In this document: positions 1 through 8,794 of the stretch, piece by piece | Layout: each line of letters begins with the position of its first letter | How positions within the stretch are numbered: position 1 is the stretch's first letter | NCBI GenBank assembly: GCA_027490305.1 | Contig: JAIXYI010000056.1 | Span: 1 to 64,000, forward strand | Reading direction: 5' to 3' | Source of the DNA: Flavobacteriaceae bacterium | GTDB lineage: Bacteria > Bacteroidota > Bacteroidia > Flavobacteriales > Flavobacteriaceae | DNA: 64,000 nucleotides | Translations under genes and position numbers: made by a program | Notes under the pieces: model-generated | Databases searched by the model: none | Told to the model about the DNA's origin: nothing | What the model saw: the letters and a program-made list of their open reading frames with translations, nothing else

Positions 1-37
1 GTCTCTCTTCTTTTCCCCCACTTCATGTTGTTTTTGT

Positions 38-1033
38 TTATCGTGTGCGAACCAATGCAGGCTCTACCCATTTGAATACGTGCGATTCAGCCGGAATGAC
101 CAATCGTTCCGACACGCGGGCCATACGATCTGGAAGTTTCATCAGGAAATCACGGGCTTTTTCAGCCTCTTCCGACAGGTTCAGCATGTTGCCAATCTCC
201 CAGCGCTCAATCAGTTTCCGCATGATGTCAACATAATCCTGGGCGGTGTAGACGCCAATACGCTGGGCCGAGTCAGAGAAGTGCTCGAACGCCTCGCTTA
301 TTTTTTGTCCGGATTCGCGAAGGAAACCGGCCGGCATAACGATTTTTTTCTTCATCATCTCCTGGAACGCCAGCATCATACCGTTGGGGTCAACGGTGAA
401 AATCTGCTTGACGAACTCGCTATAGGCGTTGTGGTGGCGCATTTCGTCGCCGGCAATCATGTTGCACATACGCGACAATTTCTTGTCTCCGTAAGTCTTT
501 GCCAACTTGGCAACACGGTTGTGCGATACATACGTCGCCAACTCCTGGAAGCTGGTGTAGACGAAGTTTTTGTAGGGATCCCGATCGGTTCCGATATCAA
601 AACCGTCGTTGATAAGGTGATGGGTCGTGATTTCGACTTCTTTCATGTTAACCCGCCCCGACAGGTAGAGGTACTTGTTCAGAAGGTCGCCGTGGCGGTT
701 CTCCTCACCGGTCCAGTGACGTACCCACTTTGACCAACCGTTGCGCTCGACGTTGTCAACGCCTTCCACGTCCATCAGCCACGATTCATAGGTGGGTAGG
801 GCCTCTTCCGTAACGGTATCACCGATCAAAACGATCCAGAAATCATAGGGAAGGTCTTTCGCGATCTCGCGCAGTTCAGTGACTTCGTCGAAAAAGTGCT
901 CGCTACTCGTGTCAGGAAGGAAGTCAGACGGCTGCCACAGTGTTTCAACAGGGATAAGGTATTCGTTCACGAAGCCGTCCACTTTGTTTTCAAGAAAGCG
1001 CATGACTTCAAGGCGCATGTTGTGTAATGACAT
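38..1033 (-). CDS. Acyl-ACP desaturase (fatty acid desaturase type 2)
   Basis: A 331-residue soluble diiron desaturase that would introduce a cis double bond into acyl chains carried on acyl carrier protein, giving unsaturated fatty acids for membrane lipids. The two diiron motifs of the family are visible: EENRHG at residues 110-115 and DEMRHH at 196-201. Additional carboxylates fit the other ligands (E in TEEALP near 77-78, E164 in QELATYVSH). Length matches bacterial and plastid stearoyl-ACP desaturases. It lies 5 bp downstream of a PlsC-type acyltransferase on the same strand, so the two may form a lipid-synthesis unit. The start at 1033 is the first Met, and MRLEVM at residue 6 is an alternative. 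Double-bond position cannot be read from the sequence. Confidence 0.93.
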   Translation of the reverse strand: MSLHNMRLEVMRFLENKVDGFVNEYLIPVETLWQPSDFLPDTSSEHFFDEVTELREIAKDLPYDFWIVLIGDTVTEEALPTYESWLMDVEGVDNVERNGWSKWVRHWTGEENRHGDLLNKYLYLSGRVNMKEVEITTHHLINDGFDIGTDRDPYKNFVYTSFQELATYVSHNRVAKLAKTYGDKKLSRMCNMIAGDEMRHHNAYSEFVKQIFTVDPNGMMLAFQEMMKKKIVMPAGFLRESGQKISEAFEHFSDSAQRIGVYTAQDYVDIMRKLIERWEIGNMLNLSEEAEKARDFLMKLPDRMARVSERLVIPAESHVFKWVEPALVRTR

Positions 1034-1038
1034 GTAAT

Positions 1039-1776
1039 TCAGTATTTTATTCCGTCAACAACCGTTTTTTCGGTTAGGGTAAAAAGTGCGTCGAACGGAT
1101 AGTCCTTGACGGACAGTGGTTTATGAACTGTAAAGGTAACGCGATTTCCCAAACCAAGCGGAAAAAAGCCGTATTTAACTAATTTAAAGGAGTTATTGAT
1201 GCTAATCGGGACGATGACCGCCGAGGGGGCAAACTTGCACAGGATCTTGATCCCGTTTTGCGAAAAAGGCTTCGGTTGTCCGGTTTTGCTTCGGGTGCCT
1301 TCAGGGAAGATGACCGCCGAGCGGTTGTTCTTCTCAATATATTCGGCCATCTTTTTGATTTCCGGCAGGGCTTGTTTTGGATCCTTGCGGTCGATCAGCA
1401 CCGATCCACCAACACGGAGATTATAGGATACGCTCGGGATGCCTTTTCCGAGTTCGACCTTGGCTACAAATTTCGGGTGGAATTTCCGCAAGTGCACAAT
1501 CAACGCTATGATTTCCCACATACTTTGATGGTTGGTGACGACAATCAGCGGCGTGTCGGACGGGATATTTGAAACGCCCGAAAACACCATTCGGTTGCCG
1601 GTCAGAAGCAATAATCCGGCTTCCGACAGAAAATTCAGCACGTCAACCGAGAGTTTGTGCGCCTTGTAACCGAACACATTGTGTGCCACCCATTGGATGG
1701 GATGGAAAACCACCAGCACCAATCCAAACCAAAGGTAGAAAAGTGCAGACAACGGATACGATAGGATTCTTTCCAT
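1039..1776 (-). CDS. 1-acyl-sn-glycerol-3-phosphate acyltransferase family protein (PlsC-like)
   Basis: A membrane-associated lysophospholipid acyltransferase of about 245 residues. It has the family block I NHQSMWE (near residue 82; HX4E instead of the usual HX4D) and block III FPEGTRS (near 157). An N-terminal hydrophobic stretch (residues about 5-27) should anchor it to the inner membrane. The open frame extends upstream to 1806, but I choose the ATG at 1776. A -7-like element TATTTTCG on the minus strand lies inside the longer reading, and MERILSYPLS looks like a natural membrane-protein start. It is divergent from recA and followed by the desaturase. The expected role is acylation of lysophosphatidate in phospholipid synthesis, but members of the family also act on other lipids. 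Confidence 0.88.
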   Translation of the reverse strand: MERILSYPLSALFYLWFGLVLVVFHPIQWVAHNVFGYKAHKLSVDVLNFLSEAGLLLLTGNRMVFSGVSNIPSDTPLIVVTNHQSMWEIIALIVHLRKFHPKFVAKVELGKGIPSVSYNLRVGGSVLIDRKDPKQALPEIKKMAEYIEKNNRSAVIFPEGTRSKTGQPKPFSQNGIKILCKFAPSAVIVPISINNSFKLVKYGFFPLGLGNRVTFTVHKPLSVKDYPFDALFTLTEKTVVDGIKY

Positions 1777-1916
1777 GTGACGATTCTTCGCGGCGAAAAT
1801 ACGCATTTTGGCGGGAACTTCCGTAATTCCAAATTGTTCATATTTCTGCGGAAAAACCGTAATCCACGGAGGAGAAAATGCCGTACTTTTACGAAAAATA
1901 AATCAGGAAAGAAACA

Positions 1917-2918
1917 ATGAGTTCAGAGAGAGAAGCCAAACTAAAAGCCTTACAGTTAACGCTTGACAAACTCGATAAGACCTACGGAAAAGGCACCGTC
2001 ATGAAGATGGGCGACCAGGCCGTAGAGGAAGTCGAAACCATATCGTCCGGATCGCTCGGCCTCGACCTGGCTTTAGGTGTTAATGGATACCCTAGAGGCC
2101 GTGTCATCGAAATCTTCGGTCCCGAATCATCCGGTAAGACCACACTGACCCTGCACGCCATCGCCGAGGCCCAAAAAGCCGGAGGTATCGCGGCGTTCAT
2201 TGACGCGGAACACGCCTTTGACCGGAATTATGCCGAGAAATTACAGGTCGATATCGAAAACCTGATTATATCGCAGCCCGATAACGGCGAACAGGCGCTT
2301 GAAATTGCCGAGAACCTGATTCGTTCCGGTGCGATTGACATCGTCGTGATCGACTCGGTGGCAGCACTGACCCCGAAAAGTGAGATCGAAGGTGAAATGG
2401 GCGATTCCAAAGTGGGTCTGCACGCACGTTTGATGTCGCAGGCGCTTCGGAAACTTACCGCTACCATCAGTAAGACAAACTGTACGGTGTTTTTCATCAA
2501 CCAGTTACGCGAGAAAATCGGCGTCATGTTTGGAAATCCTGAGACCACAACAGGTGGTAATGCCTTGAAATTCTACGCGTCAGTACGTCTTGACATCCGC
2601 CGTTCGTCGCAGATTAAAGACGGCGAGAATGTCATCGGAAACCGCACCAAAGTGAAAGTGGTTAAAAATAAAGTCGCGCCTCCGTTCCGTACCGCTGAAT
2701 TCGACATCATGTATGGTGAAGGCGTTTCGAAAGCAGGCGAGATACTAGACCTGGCAACCGAGTTTGAAATCGTCAAGAAATCGGGTTCGTGGTTTGCGTA
2801 TGGCGAAACCCGGCTCGGACAAGGGCGAGACGCGGTGAAAGCCCTCATCAAAGACAACCCGGAGTTGGCTGACGAACTTGAGGAAAAGATTAAAGCACTT
2901 ATCAAATCGCAGAATTAA
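1917..2918 (+). CDS. recA: Recombinase RecA
   Basis: A 333-residue RecA, the ATP-dependent DNA strand-exchange protein of homologous recombination and activator of the SOS response. Walker A is GPESSGKT at residues 68-75. The Walker B region reads [10 protein letters not shown] near 141-150. The L2 DNA-binding loop has the canonical [20 protein letters not shown] arrangement near 200-220. The start follows a purine-rich AGGAAAGAAAC, one of the few Shine-Dalgarno-like leaders in the window. The C-terminal tail is short and acidic/lysine-rich ([15 protein letters not shown]). It is monocistronic, with its own hairpin terminator directly after the stop. No LexA-type operator is obvious upstream, in keeping with the uncertain SOS circuitry of this phylum. 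Confidence 0.98.
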   Translation: MSSEREAKLKALQLTLDKLDKTYGKGTVMKMGDQAVEEVETISSGSLGLDLALGVNGYPRGRVIEIFGPESSGKTTLTLHAIAEAQKAGGIAAFIDAEHAFDRNYAEKLQVDIENLIISQPDNGEQALEIAENLIRSGAIDIVVIDSVAALTPKSEIEGEMGDSKVGLHARLMSQALRKLTATISKTNCTVFFINQLREKIGVMFGNPETTTGGNALKFYASVRLDIRRSSQIKDGENVIGNRTKVKVVKNKVAPPFRTAEFDIMYGEGVSKAGEILDLATEFEIVKKSGSWFAYGETRLGQGRDAVKALIKDNPELADELEEKIKALIKSQN

Positions 2919-2922
2919 ATAG

Positions 2923-2948
2923 AAAACCCGATTTTTTCGGGTTTTTTT
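2923..2948 (+). terminator. Rho-independent terminator of recA
   Basis: A stem AAAACCCG / CGGGTTTT with a T-rich loop and a T-run, starting 4 nt after the recA stop codon. Confidence 0.9.
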
Positions 2949-3022
2949 GCGTGTATACGCAACCTACGCAGTGAAAAGTCATCTGTAATCGCAAATGATG
3001 CAGATTTTATAATACCCAAACG

Positions 3023-3430
3023 ATGAAAAAGATTGCCCTGCTCTTTATCGCCGTGTTCGCCATTAGTGCCTGTTCGCTTGGCGACGACAGTCCCAACTAT
3101 ACACTTGAAGTCCTCCCAGTAGAGAGCTACGTGCTTCCGGAGAGCTTCGGACTTGGCCATACCTACCCCGTGACGATTCGCTACAAAAAGCCTTCTGCCT
3201 GCTATGCTTTCGAGGGCTTTTATTATGAGAAAAACGGAAATGACCGTATTGTCGGTGTAACGGCCCGAAACGACGACCGTGCTGATTGTGCCGCCGATGA
3301 CACAATTTACGAAGCGACCTTTAACTTTACCTGTACGGTAAACGACACCTATCGTTTCCGCTTCTACAAAGGCGACAACCCCAACGGGACGCCCATATTT
3401 GAAGATGTGGAAGTTCATGTAACCTATTAA
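3023..3430 (+). CDS. Small secreted lipoprotein, function unknown
   Basis: A 135-residue protein that I do not recognise. The first 17 residues form a lipoprotein signal peptide ending in the lipobox ISAC, with C17 as the lipidated cysteine. The following SLGDDS, with charged residues after the cysteine, fits an exported, possibly surface-exposed lipoprotein. The remainder looks beta-rich and has four cysteines (in SACYAF, RADCAADD, FTCTV and the lipid anchor), so a periplasmic disulfide is possible. It ends 15 bp before the TTG start of the ECF sigma factor and may share its transcript. If so it could be part of that envelope-stress module, but this is only positional inference. Confidence 0.75.
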   Translation: MKKIALLFIAVFAISACSLGDDSPNYTLEVLPVESYVLPESFGLGHTYPVTIRYKKPSACYAFEGFYYEKNGNDRIVGVTARNDDRADCAADDTIYEATFNFTCTVNDTYRFRFYKGDNPNGTPIFEDVEVHVTY

Positions 3431-3445
3431 ACCACCTGCCTGCCC

Positions 3446-3988
3446 TTGACGTTAGAAGAACTCATTGTTGGATGCCAGAAGAACGACCCCAAGGCCCAGG
3501 AACAGCTTTATCGGCTGTTTTCTGCAAAGTTTTTTGGTGTCTGCCTGAAGTATTCCGGAAGTTATGAAGAAGCCCAGGACAATCTCCAGGACGGCTTCCT
3601 CATTATCTTCAACAAAATAGGGCAATATAACTTCAAAGGTTCGTTTGAAGGATGGGGGAAACGGGTCATGATCAACAATGCCCTACAGAAATACCGCGGG
3701 ATGCGTTTTCTTGAAATCGTAAGCGAGAACATCCCGGAAGAGGAAACCGTAGAGATCGACGACGAGAACATCTCAATGGATTTCCTGACCACGATCATAC
3801 AGGAGTTGCCGGAACGCTACCGGTTGGTGTTTAGCCTGTATGTGCTTGACGGCTATTCCCACAAGGAAATCGCCGACATGCTTGACATTACCACCGGCAC
3901 GACCAAGTCGAACCTGGCCCGCGCCCGGATGATCCTAAAAGACAAAATTGACCGGCATTCCGGCAAGCAACATACATCTGTACAATGA
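3446..3988 (+). CDS. ECF-type RNA polymerase sigma factor
   Basis: A 180-residue sigma-70 family ECF factor. Region 2 is at about residues 20-85 (helix with YEEAQDNLQDGFLIIF). Region 4 is at about 120-170, with the helix-turn-helix YSHKEIADMLDITTGTTKSNLARAR. Translation appears to begin at TTG 3446, since there is no in-frame ATG before the region 2 core and the preceding gene ends only 15 bp upstream. The stop codon overlaps the start of the next gene (ATGA at 3985-3988), so sigma factor and putative anti-sigma factor are translationally coupled. That is the expected arrangement for an ECF sigma factor held inactive by its partner. Target promoters cannot be inferred here. Confidence 0.93.
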   Translation: MTLEELIVGCQKNDPKAQEQLYRLFSAKFFGVCLKYSGSYEEAQDNLQDGFLIIFNKIGQYNFKGSFEGWGKRVMINNALQKYRGMRFLEIVSENIPEEETVEIDDENISMDFLTTIIQELPERYRLVFSLYVLDGYSHKEIADMLDITTGTTKSNLARARMILKDKIDRHSGKQHTSVQ

Positions 3989-5670
3989 AGGAGAGAAAGA
4001 GTTTAGATCGCCTCTTCCAGGAAAAGTTCAAGGACTTCGAAGTAAGTCCGGACGAACAAGTCTGGAAAAACATAGAGGCCGCGCTGCACAAGAAGAAGCG
4101 GCGTGTCGTGCCCATCTGGTGGTACCAGGTGGCAGGGGTCGCCGCATTACTGCTGATCGGGCTTTTCGCCTGGAACAGCTACACGCATTTTGGTGTCGAT
4201 GACGTAGCCGCGCCGACTGGTCCGTCAGTGGTCAACACCCAGGATAAGGGAGGCAAAGGGGGGGTGCAAACGCCATCGCCATCCGAAGTCACACCATCCG
4301 GTCAGGAAAACACCCGTACGGGCACATCGCCTGCAGCAGTTGATGCAGTGGCGACCTCAGAGGACGGATCGCGCTCTGCGGCGGGAAAAGGAACGTCGCC
4401 AAAAGGCGGAAGTTCGAAAGCGAAGTCGGGTGAGCGAAACAGCAACACGACCGAAGTTGCTTCTTCAGAGGAGAAACCACAATCCGGAAATGGGAAAACG
4501 ACGCCTAAACTGCGAGGCCGGAAATCGGCTTCCCCGCTATTGAATAATGGCTCTTCGGTGGCCACGGCTCCGTCTCGTAACCGACGGCTCCAGGAGAAGC
4601 GAAATGAGGCCGTAGCGGCACATGATCGCTCACACAAGCCCGCCGGGAAAACCGTTTCCTCCCAACGAGGAGCATCCGGAACGAACAGGAGTGAAGGAAT
4701 GGTGACTACTGCAGATCGCACCAAGGGTGGAAACGCAACGGATGCGATTGCCAATGCTCCCTCAAAGGAGACACCACGTACATCGGTGGGTTCAACCGTA
4801 AAAGACGGAACCACACCCGATAGAATAGCGCCTAAAACAGATGCGGCGATCGCATCCGTACCGACCGATTCAGCCAAGATTGCTGAAGACACCAAGAAGC
4901 TGGAAGAATTGCTGCAACCGAAAAATGAAAAAGAAGAAGCGATTGCTGAAACCAAGGTAGACCGCTGGCAGGTAACGACCAACGTTGCGCCTGTCTACCT
5001 TGGGTCGGCATCCAAGGCGGGTTCGGCCATCGATCCGCAGTTCGCTTCGAATGGCAAGAGCTACAACAGCAGCACCAGTTATGGAGTAGGCGTGAATTAT
5101 GCCGTGAGCAAGCGGCTTACGGTTCGCGCGGGACTCAACAAACTGAACCTTTCCTACAACACCAACGATGTAATGTTCTTCGCCGCCATATCACCGCCGG
5201 CGATTGCGGCCATTAACCCGAATCCGACCGGTGCGTTTATACAGGTGATGAACCCAGCCGAAGCGCATGTGGGAATGGAGAACTTCGAACTTTCCATCCG
5301 CGATGAAAACATGGGAACGCTCCGACAGGAGATGGGGTATTATGAAGTGCCGCTCGAGTTGTCGTATAAACTACTCGACCGTCGTTTTTCCGTTTCCGTC
5401 ATTGGAGGTGTGAGTACGTTATTCCTTGACCAAAACCGTCTTTCGGTATTGTCTCCGGGAATGTCTGCCAACATAGGCGAGGCCAACAACCTGAACAGCG
5501 TCCACTATAGCTCGAATTTTGGCATCGGTCTCCGCTACCGCTTCCTGAAATCACTCGAGTTGCATTGTGAGCCAACACTCAAGTACCAGATCAATACGTT
5601 TTCCAGCAACGACGGCAACTTCCGACCGTATGTGGTCGGTGTATATTCCGGACTGAGCTTTAGTTTTTAG
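3985..5670 (+). CDS. Putative dual-membrane-spanning anti-sigma factor with C-terminal outer-membrane beta-barrel
   Basis: 561 residues in three parts. Residues 1-43 are a charged, presumably cytoplasmic segment (MKERKSLDRLFQEKF...) of the size of a minimal anti-sigma domain. Residues about 45-64 form a single transmembrane helix (WWYQVAGVAALLLIGLFAW). About 250 residues of low-complexity Ser/Thr/Gly/Lys/Pro linker follow, long enough to cross the periplasm. The last ~230 residues look like an outer-membrane beta-barrel with alternating patterns and a terminal aromatic (GLSFSF). The ATGA overlap with the ECF sigma gene makes it the likely anti-sigma factor. The architecture matches the dual-membrane-spanning anti-sigma (Dma) proteins described in Bacteroides, which sense outer-membrane state. 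Assignment as anti-sigma is inference from context and topology; the barrel is the most secure part. Confidence 0.8.
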   Translation: MKERKSLDRLFQEKFKDFEVSPDEQVWKNIEAALHKKKRRVVPIWWYQVAGVAALLLIGLFAWNSYTHFGVDDVAAPTGPSVVNTQDKGGKGGVQTPSPSEVTPSGQENTRTGTSPAAVDAVATSEDGSRSAAGKGTSPKGGSSKAKSGERNSNTTEVASSEEKPQSGNGKTTPKLRGRKSASPLLNNGSSVATAPSRNRRLQEKRNEAVAAHDRSHKPAGKTVSSQRGASGTNRSEGMVTTADRTKGGNATDAIANAPSKETPRTSVGSTVKDGTTPDRIAPKTDAAIASVPTDSAKIAEDTKKLEELLQPKNEKEEAIAETKVDRWQVTTNVAPVYLGSASKAGSAIDPQFASNGKSYNSSTSYGVGVNYAVSKRLTVRAGLNKLNLSYNTNDVMFFAAISPPAIAAINPNPTGAFIQVMNPAEAHVGMENFELSIRDENMGTLRQEMGYYEVPLELSYKLLDRRFSVSVIGGVSTLFLDQNRLSVLSPGMSANIGEANNLNSVHYSSNFGIGLRYRFLKSLELHCEPTLKYQINTFSSNDGNFRPYVVGVYSGLSFSF

Positions 5671-5719
5671 ATCTAAATATTGTTGTTTTTTGTTTGTTAC
5701 TTCGGGGTAATGAATGAAG

Positions 5720-5745
5720 AAAAAGCCCGCTTCGGTGGGCTTTTT
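5720..5745. terminator. Bidirectional terminator between convergent genes
   Basis: AAAAAGCCC / GGGCTTTTT stem with a tetraloop-like TTCG core. It serves the anti-sigma gene (+) and the acyltransferase (-), which converge here. Confidence 0.85.
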
Positions 5746-5779
5746 ACATTTTACGTAGGGAAGTAGAAGAGGCGCTCGA

Positions 5780-6520
5780 TTAACGGGCACCCATCCGGAC
5801 CAGTTCGGCCAGGATGCGCTCGCGGGTCGCTTCACGAAGCGTCTTTTTATCGTCCTGTGTGTATCCGGATGTTTCGATGGGGGCAAGTATTTTTGCCCGC
5901 ATGCCTCCGGGACTGCCGGCGAAGAAAGAGAAAGGAAACCGCCGTTTATTGTCAGGAAACACGATGGGTACAATCGGGATTTGATGGTCGATGGCCAGGC
6001 GAAACGCGCCGTCTTTGAAATCGTCGAGCAAAACCGATTCGTGCGGAACGCCTCCCTCCGGGAAGATGCAGATGCTGAGTCCCTGGTTCAGGCGTTTCTG
6101 CGCCCGTTCAAACACTTCCATCCGGCTTTTGGTGCTGCTTCGGTCGACCATGATGCAGGTGCGTTTGTAGAAGAATCCAAAAAGCGGAATTTTCACCAAT
6201 TCCTTTTTCCCTACAAACACAAACGGATGCCGAATGATGGCCAGCATCAGCATAATATCCGTCATCGAGGTGTGATTGGCTACGAACATATAGCTTTTGC
6301 CGTCGACAAGTGGTTGTTCAATCTCGGTCCGGTACCAAAACCCAGAGCCATATAAGATGAAATTCCCCCAGATGCGGGCCATGACGAAGAAGTAGGGATA
6401 CCATCGCTCGCGGGAAATCGAAATCAGTAAAAACGGAAAGAAGGCCACTATGGGAAGCAATACCAGTATATAAAACCAGACGCGCCATAACACCCAGAAA
6501 ACAACCTTGACTATACGCAT
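5780..6520 (-). CDS. 1-acyl-sn-glycerol-3-phosphate acyltransferase (PlsC family)
   Basis: About 246 residues. Two hydrophobic stretches in the first 45 residues should anchor it in the inner membrane. Block I is NHTSMTD (HX4D) near residue 85, and block III is FPEGGVP near 150. These residues carry the catalytic His/Asp and the glycerol-3-phosphate-binding site of the family. The open frame runs to 6538, but a -7 promoter element (TACTTTTG on the minus strand, 6533-6526) lies inside that extension, only 5 nt before the ATG at 6520. This supports the shorter start and a nearly leaderless mRNA. It is divergent from trpS. It is the second PlsC homologue of the window, and which one is the essential lysophosphatidate acyltransferase is not clear. 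Confidence 0.9.
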   Translation of the reverse strand: MRIVKVVFWVLWRVWFYILVLLPIVAFFPFLLISISRERWYPYFFVMARIWGNFILYGSGFWYRTEIEQPLVDGKSYMFVANHTSMTDIMLMLAIIRHPFVFVGKKELVKIPLFGFFYKRTCIMVDRSSTKSRMEVFERAQKRLNQGLSICIFPEGGVPHESVLLDDFKDGAFRLAIDHQIPIVPIVFPDNKRRFPFSFFAGSPGGMRAKILAPIETSGYTQDDKKTLREATRERILAELVRMGAR

Positions 6521-6525
6521 ACCGC

Positions 6526-6533
6526 CAAAAGTA
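6526..6533 (-). promoter_or_regulatory. -7 promoter element of the PlsC-family gene
   Basis: TACTTTTG on the minus strand matches the Bacteroidetes -7 consensus TAnnTTTG. It ends 5 nt before the chosen ATG. No well-spaced TTG -33 element is visible. Confidence 0.6.
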
Positions 6534-6564
6534 CGCAATCATTCCAAATGTTTCGGGAAAGCGG

Positions 6565-6572
6565 TAACTTTG
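6565..6572 (+). promoter_or_regulatory. -7 promoter element of trpS
   Basis: TAACTTTG matches TAnnTTTG and lies about 47 nt upstream of the trpS ATG. It supports placing the start at 6620 rather than 6548. Confidence 0.6.
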
Positions 6573-6619
6573 GCATCTCCCGCGCAAACGTGTGTGTGGA
6601 CGACGAAAATTACAAGACC

Positions 6620-7597
6620 ATGTCTAAAATCCTGACCGGCATCCAAAGTACCGGAACACCGCATCTCGGCAACCTGCTCGGCGCTATATTGCCGGCCATC
6701 GACCTTTCCAAAAATCCGGAGAACGAATCCTTCCTGTTTATCGCCGACCTCCATTCTGCGACGCAGATCAAGGACGCCGACACCCTCCGCACCAATACCT
6801 ACAGCACGGCGGCCGTTTGGCTGGCCTGTGGACTCGATCCTGAAAAGGTCACCTTTTACCGCCAGTCGGATGTGCCACAGACGGCGGAACTGTCATGGTA
6901 TTTGAGCTGCTTCTTTCCGTATCAACGGCTCACGCTGGCGCATTCCTTCAAAGACAAAGCAGACCGTTTGAGTGATGTGAACGCCGGACTTTTCACCTAC
7001 CCGATGCTCATGGCGGCGGATATCCTTTTGTATGATGCCGAATTCGTCCCCGTAGGGAAAGACCAGTTGCAACACATCGAAATCACCCGTGATGTGGCGT
7101 CGCGTTTCAACCATCAGATGGGGGAAACCTTCGTGTTGCCCGAGCCTTCCCTTCGTGAGGCCACACAGTATGTACCAGGTACCGATGGCGGAAAGATGAG
7201 TAAGTCGGCGAACAACATCATCAACATCTTCCTCGACGACAAGGCCTTGAAAAAGCAGGTGATGGGCATCGTAACCGACAGTACGCCCCTGGAAGCGCCC
7301 AAAAATCCAGATACCTGTAAGGTATTTGCGATCTATTCACTGCTCGCCTCTGAAGCGGAAGTGGCTGCCATGCGCATACGCTACGCCAACGAAACCCAGG
7401 ATTTCGGATGGGGACACGCCAAGACGGCTTTATACGACTTGATCCTGACCAAATTTTCGGCCGAGCGTGAGCGCTACCGCTATTTTATGGAGAACCTGCC
7501 GGAATTGGATGGTATTCTTGCTGCCGGTGCCCAAAAGGCGGGAGCCATCGCCAACGGAGTTTTGACCCGCGTACGCCATAAACTCGGCTACCTCTAA
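6620..7597 (+). CDS. trpS: Tryptophan--tRNA ligase
   Basis: A 325-residue class I aminoacyl-tRNA synthetase that charges tRNA-Trp. The N-terminus MSKILTGIQSTGTPHLGN contains the HIGH-type signature (PHLGN). KMSKS is present in GGKMSKSANN near residue 193. The length is typical of bacterial TrpRS. The frame is open from an upstream ATG at 6548, but the family N-terminus and the promoter at 6565-6572 place the start at 6620. The stop codon (7595-7597) overlaps the stop of the convergent dprA gene (7594-7596), so the two coding regions meet without any intergenic space or visible terminator. Confidence 0.97.
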   Translation: MSKILTGIQSTGTPHLGNLLGAILPAIDLSKNPENESFLFIADLHSATQIKDADTLRTNTYSTAAVWLACGLDPEKVTFYRQSDVPQTAELSWYLSCFFPYQRLTLAHSFKDKADRLSDVNAGLFTYPMLMAADILLYDAEFVPVGKDQLQHIEITRDVASRFNHQMGETFVLPEPSLREATQYVPGTDGGKMSKSANNIINIFLDDKALKKQVMGIVTDSTPLEAPKNPDTCKVFAIYSLLASEAEVAAMRIRYANETQDFGWGHAKTALYDLILTKFSAERERYRYFMENLPELDGILAAGAQKAGAIANGVLTRVRHKLGYL

Positions 7598-8694
7598 ACC
7601 GCTTCGAAGAGCTTACCGGGCAGCGGACGCACCACGCCTTTCAATTCCATTCCCAATAAAAGGGAGGAGGTTTTGTGTATGGGAAATCCGCACTCGAGCG
7701 CAATGATATCCAGCAACTCCTTTCCGTTGCCAGCCAGGAAGTCGTAGACCGTTTTTTCGTCGCCTTCCAGCGTCACAAAAAGCTGTTTCTGTACCGGTTT
7801 TGGTGCCGCCGCGACATCCCATCCCAACAGATAGATGAGGTCGGCTGCCGACGTAAGAGCGTGTGCCCGTTGGGTTTTAATCAGCAGGTTACACCCCTGG
7901 CTGTATTTGTCGGTAATACGTCCCGGAACGGCGAATACGTCGCGGTTGTAATCGTTGGCAAGGTTGGCTGTGATGAGCGAGCCTCCCTTTTCGGCACTTT
8001 CAATGACGATGGTCGCTTCGGAAATACCCGCCACTATGCGATTGCGCTTGACGAAGTTCTCCCTTTCGGGATCATTGCCGCTCCGGAATTCGGTAAGGAA
8101 ACCACCCGATGCTTTCATTTTCTCCCAATACTTTCGGTGCGCCGCGGGATAAATCCGGTCGAAACCGTGCGCCAACACTCCAATCGTCTGTAACCCATGC
8201 TCTAGGGCCGCCTGGTGTGCCACGATGTCGACGCCATAGGCAAAACCACTCACGATAACCGGATCCAATGGCGCCAGGTCGGCAATAAGCCGTTTGCAGC
8301 AGTCAACCCCATAGGCTGTAATTTGCCGGGTGCCGACGATACTAACCACGTGGCGGTTCCGGAGGGTGGTTACGCCCGATCCGAAAAGCAGGAGCGGACC
8401 GTCGAGACAGTGCTTCAATCGGTCGGGGTAGTGTTCGGCATAATACGGAAGGACGGAAATCGCATTTTTTTCGATAAAAGCCGCTTCTCTTTCCGCCTGG
8501 TCGAGTGGGGGTTTATTCCTGATTTTCGCAGCGAGGGAAGTTCCAACCCCATCGATTCGGGAAAGAGCGGACGATTTGGCACGGAAGACCTCTTCGGCGC
8601 TTCCACAATGCGAAATAAGCTTTTTGGCGATGACATCGCCCACGCCCTCTACGTTCTGCAACGTAAGCAGGGCAAGTAATTCTGAATGGCGCAT
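7594..8694 (-). CDS. dprA: DNA-processing protein DprA (Smf)
   Basis: A 366-residue DprA, which binds incoming single-stranded DNA and loads RecA during natural transformation. An N-terminal helix-hairpin-helix/SAM-like region (LLTLQNVEGVGDVIAKKL) is followed by the Rossmann core with SIVGTRQITAYG and SGFAYGVD. The C-terminal ~60 residues form the DprA-type winged helix (FLAGNGKELLDIIALECG...). The frame continues upstream to 8814, but the segment before MRHSELLALL is unlike DprA and overlaps the divergent promoter region. I therefore start at 8694. No other competence gene is in the window, and recA is only about 5 kb away. DprA is widespread and does not by itself show that the organism is transformable. 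Confidence 0.95.
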   Translation of the reverse strand: MRHSELLALLTLQNVEGVGDVIAKKLISHCGSAEEVFRAKSSALSRIDGVGTSLAAKIRNKPPLDQAEREAAFIEKNAISVLPYYAEHYPDRLKHCLDGPLLLFGSGVTTLRNRHVVSIVGTRQITAYGVDCCKRLIADLAPLDPVIVSGFAYGVDIVAHQAALEHGLQTIGVLAHGFDRIYPAAHRKYWEKMKASGGFLTEFRSGNDPERENFVKRNRIVAGISEATIVIESAEKGGSLITANLANDYNRDVFAVPGRITDKYSQGCNLLIKTQRAHALTSAADLIYLLGWDVAAAPKPVQKQLFVTLEGDEKTVYDFLAGNGKELLDIIALECGFPIHKTSSLLLGMELKGVVRPLPGKLFEAV

Positions 8695-8781
8695 ATAGAA
8701 ATAAAGAAGCCGAAAAGTAGGGAAAAATGCCGGTTGTTGATAAAATCTGTTGATAAAATTTCCACAGCCTGCGTGAATCTT

Positions 8782-8789
8782 TACCTTTG
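8782..8789 (+). promoter_or_regulatory. -7 promoter element of the HU-CCDC81/SPOR gene
   Basis: TACCTTTG matches TAnnTTTG and ends only 5 nt before the ATG at 8795, which implies a leaderless or nearly leaderless transcript. Confidence 0.6.
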
Positions 8790-8794
8790 TTTTC

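Noticed and set aside
80..733. 217-codon open frame opposite the acyl-ACP desaturase gene
   Set aside because: Its codons are the antisense of a gene with clear diiron motifs; no recognisable domain and no own promoter.
1196..1572. Two plus-strand frames opposite the first plsC-like gene
   Set aside because: Antisense of a gene with clear acyltransferase motifs; no independent evidence.
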